DNA from: Gordionus sp. m RMFG-2023
Taxonomy: Eukaryota > Nematomorpha > Gordioida > Chordodea > Parachordodidae
DNA length: 64,000 nucleotides
Direction: 5' to 3'
Assembly (NCBI RefSeq): GCF_954871325.1
Contig: NC_088776.1
Coordinates: 50,176,569 to 50,240,568, forward strand
Shown: piece by piece, positions 58,931 to 64,000 of the stretch
Layout: each line of letters opens with the position of its first letter
Numbering within the stretch: position 1 is the first letter of the stretch
The notes under the pieces: generated by a model
What the model was told of the DNA's origin: nothing
Seen by the model: only the letters and a program-made list of their open reading frames with translations
Database searches by the model: none
Program-made: the position numbers and the translations under genes

Positions 58931-59140
58931 CAGAAATATATATTTTGAATATTTAACTACAAATTATTAATCTTTGTGTTATTTTTTTATTTTTATACAG
59001 AAATATATATTTTGAATATTTAACATCTTAACTTATATCATAACCTTTGTGTTATTCTTTATTTTTATATAGAAATATATATTTTGAATAATTAACTTCT
59101 TAACCTATTTTACAACCTTTGTGCTATTCTTTATTTAATT
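58931..59140 (+). repeat. About 70-bp tandem repeat, three units
   Basis: Units begin AGAAATATATATTTTGAATA (58932, 59000, 59071) and contain AACCTTTGTGTTATTCTTTA. Third unit diverged at its end. Confidence 0.75.
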
Positions 59141-59327
59141 TTCATATTTTTATTTTTATAACCTTGGTATATTTAACGGAGCTATTCAAATCTCACGAGA
59201 TATATTTTATCATACAAACTTTAGAAATAATATATTTTTGATGCTGATGTTTTTGATATTGTAAATACATTTAAAAGATAGTTCTCTTAACATCATGCTT
59301 AATCATCAGCCTAAGTCCCTTTTAAAT

Positions 59328-59529
59328 GGTGTGTTATTAAGCGGTCCGGGTCGGTTTAAAAAACAGTCAGATAAAGATTTTAACCTAAATAATATTATAT
59401 AAACCTCGAGATATGGCAAATAGAGGTTCACGCCAATCTGCCACCTAGGTTTACATAATATTACATTGGCTAAAATCTTAATCATACCGTTTTAAGATTG
59501 ATCGAAGTAGGGCCGCTTAACAACACTAC
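59328..59529 (+). repeat. Palindromic MITE, GC-richer variant
   Basis: Begins GTGTGTTATTAAGCGGTCC, ends AGGGCCGCTTAACAACACTA; inner arms CAGATAAAGATTTTAACC and GGCTAAAATCTTAATCATA are complementary. Confidence 0.7.
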
Positions 59530-60067
59530 TCTTAACCACAAATAGTATCGGCACTAAGGTGCATTACTTAAAAATGGGGGGGGGGCGATTTTTATTTTAT
59601 ATTATCAAAAAATATGATATATTTAGAATCTAATTTTTTTAATAGGAATTTTTATAAAATCTTTAATTAAATAATATTTTAGTCACAATATACAACCGAT
59701 ATCTAGAGAAATGCAAAAAATATATAAATAAATTTAAAAAAATTCCTATAAATCTATCATTTCTTCGTCTTTTTTAGGGTCCTTAAGTTTAGAAACTACA
59801 TAAATATAAATAATCTTTCAAATAAATATTTGTGTAGTTTATAATATTATTAAATAAAACTTTGAAAATTAGATGAGATCATTTTTTGTGTTCAAATTAA
59901 ATATATAAATTAATAAAGTTTAAATGGATGAGTTATAAAAAATTTGATTCGTTTTATCATACGCCTCAAACACTATCTCTTATTATTTATAATGAAATCA
60001 TGGATCGTTTGAAAAATAAATATTTGTAAATATAAAAATAACAAGGCCATATTTTACATAAAGCATA
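59530..60067. other. 5' flank of casein kinase II alpha
   Basis: Holds a second copy of the poly-G repeat (59545-59640). No promoter element could be singled out in this composition. The translation start at 60068 is preceded by GGCCATATTTTACATAAAGC. Confidence 0.4.
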
Positions 60068-63752
<3,685 letters not shown>

Positions 63753-64000
63753 GTTTTAATTTTTATTGCTTATATTGAGTGCTTAAATGTTACTTAGAAG
63801 GTATAGCATTTTGGTTAGAGATTGATATAAACTGTCACAACTAAATAGCCTATACCTCATAATTATTTTTACCATCACTGGATAAAAATTATTTTTTAGT
63901 TATCTGCCCCTGCCTGTAATAATTTTTTCATGAAAGGGAATGACATAAATTTGCCTGATTATCATTTAAAAAATTTTCATCTGGCTCTAAGCTATTTTTG
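63753..64000. other. Start of intron 8 of casein kinase II alpha
   Basis: Begins GTTTTAATTTTTATTGC after the DNDDQ codons. The next expected exon (LVRIAKVLGT...) is not in the window. Confidence 0.6.

Noticed and set aside
63806-63840. TTGGTTAGAG as the next CK2 exon (LVR...)
   Set aside because: It reads LVRD then a stop; it lacks the IAKVLGT continuation.

Overview
The window is nuclear DNA of an animal. It is very AT-rich, and its genes are cut into small exons by mostly 37-50 bp introns that begin with GT and end in T-rich ...AG. The best-supported gene is a metazoan casein kinase II alpha. The AT content, the tiny introns, and the mix of hAT, Mutator-like, piggyBac, Merlin-like and Ty3/gypsy remains would fit an arthropod such as a parasitic copepod. 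That placement is inference and was not tested by any search. No prokaryotic or organellar features were seen.

Four host genes can be read. (1) 4563-5572 (+): a compact seven-exon homologue of the mitochondrial F1-ATPase assembly factor ATPAF2/Atp12, with a damaged or misread C-terminus. (2) and (3) 20720-24513 and 31235-42265, both minus strand: two tandem paralogues of a GT10 alpha-1,3-fucosyltransferase. Their reading frames can be followed across every intron, and in both the N-terminal (cytoplasmic/membrane anchor) exon was not found. (4) 60068-63752 (+): the first eight exons of casein kinase II alpha, running off the right edge.

The rest, well over 80 percent, is transposon-derived or plain AT-rich sequence. 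By position: a gag zinc-knuckle relic (393-850) and a gypsy integrase relic (3837-4105), both minus strand; a 226-bp GC-rich MITE with a perfect 8-bp target duplication (5822-6047); a BED-type hAT relic (6881-7729); two 14-bp CGCGA minisatellites in opposite orientation (about 9.7-10.05 and 17.15-17.52 kb); a Mutator-like transposase broken by one stop (14352-15470); a hAT element (18398-19903); a 1.9-kb hAT inside the large intron of the second fucosyltransferase, with an 8-bp target duplication, a GC-rich MITE nested in it and a further TIR element around it (34.2-36.65 kb); a tRNA-derived SINE-like unit (45807-45960); a Merlin/ISXO2-like element with an 8-bp duplication and an internal 27-bp minisatellite (51089-51939); a 2-kb repeat shared by 1.65-3.61 and 53.78-55.58 kb; a gypsy integrase followed by an LTR-like stretch and a small ORF (55.64-56.49 kb); and piggyBac relics in both orientations in the last complete intron of the kinase gene. 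About ten copies of one roughly 190-bp palindromic MITE and about fifteen copies of a GGCCCGG-rich MITE are scattered throughout.

The four host genes do not form a functional unit. CK2 is a pleiotropic kinase, ATPAF2 acts in mitochondria, and the fucosyltransferases act in the Golgi. The features most worth checking are the tandem fucosyltransferase pair, the nested transposons with readable insertion order, the hidden ATPAF2 gene, and the inverted pair of 14-bp arrays.
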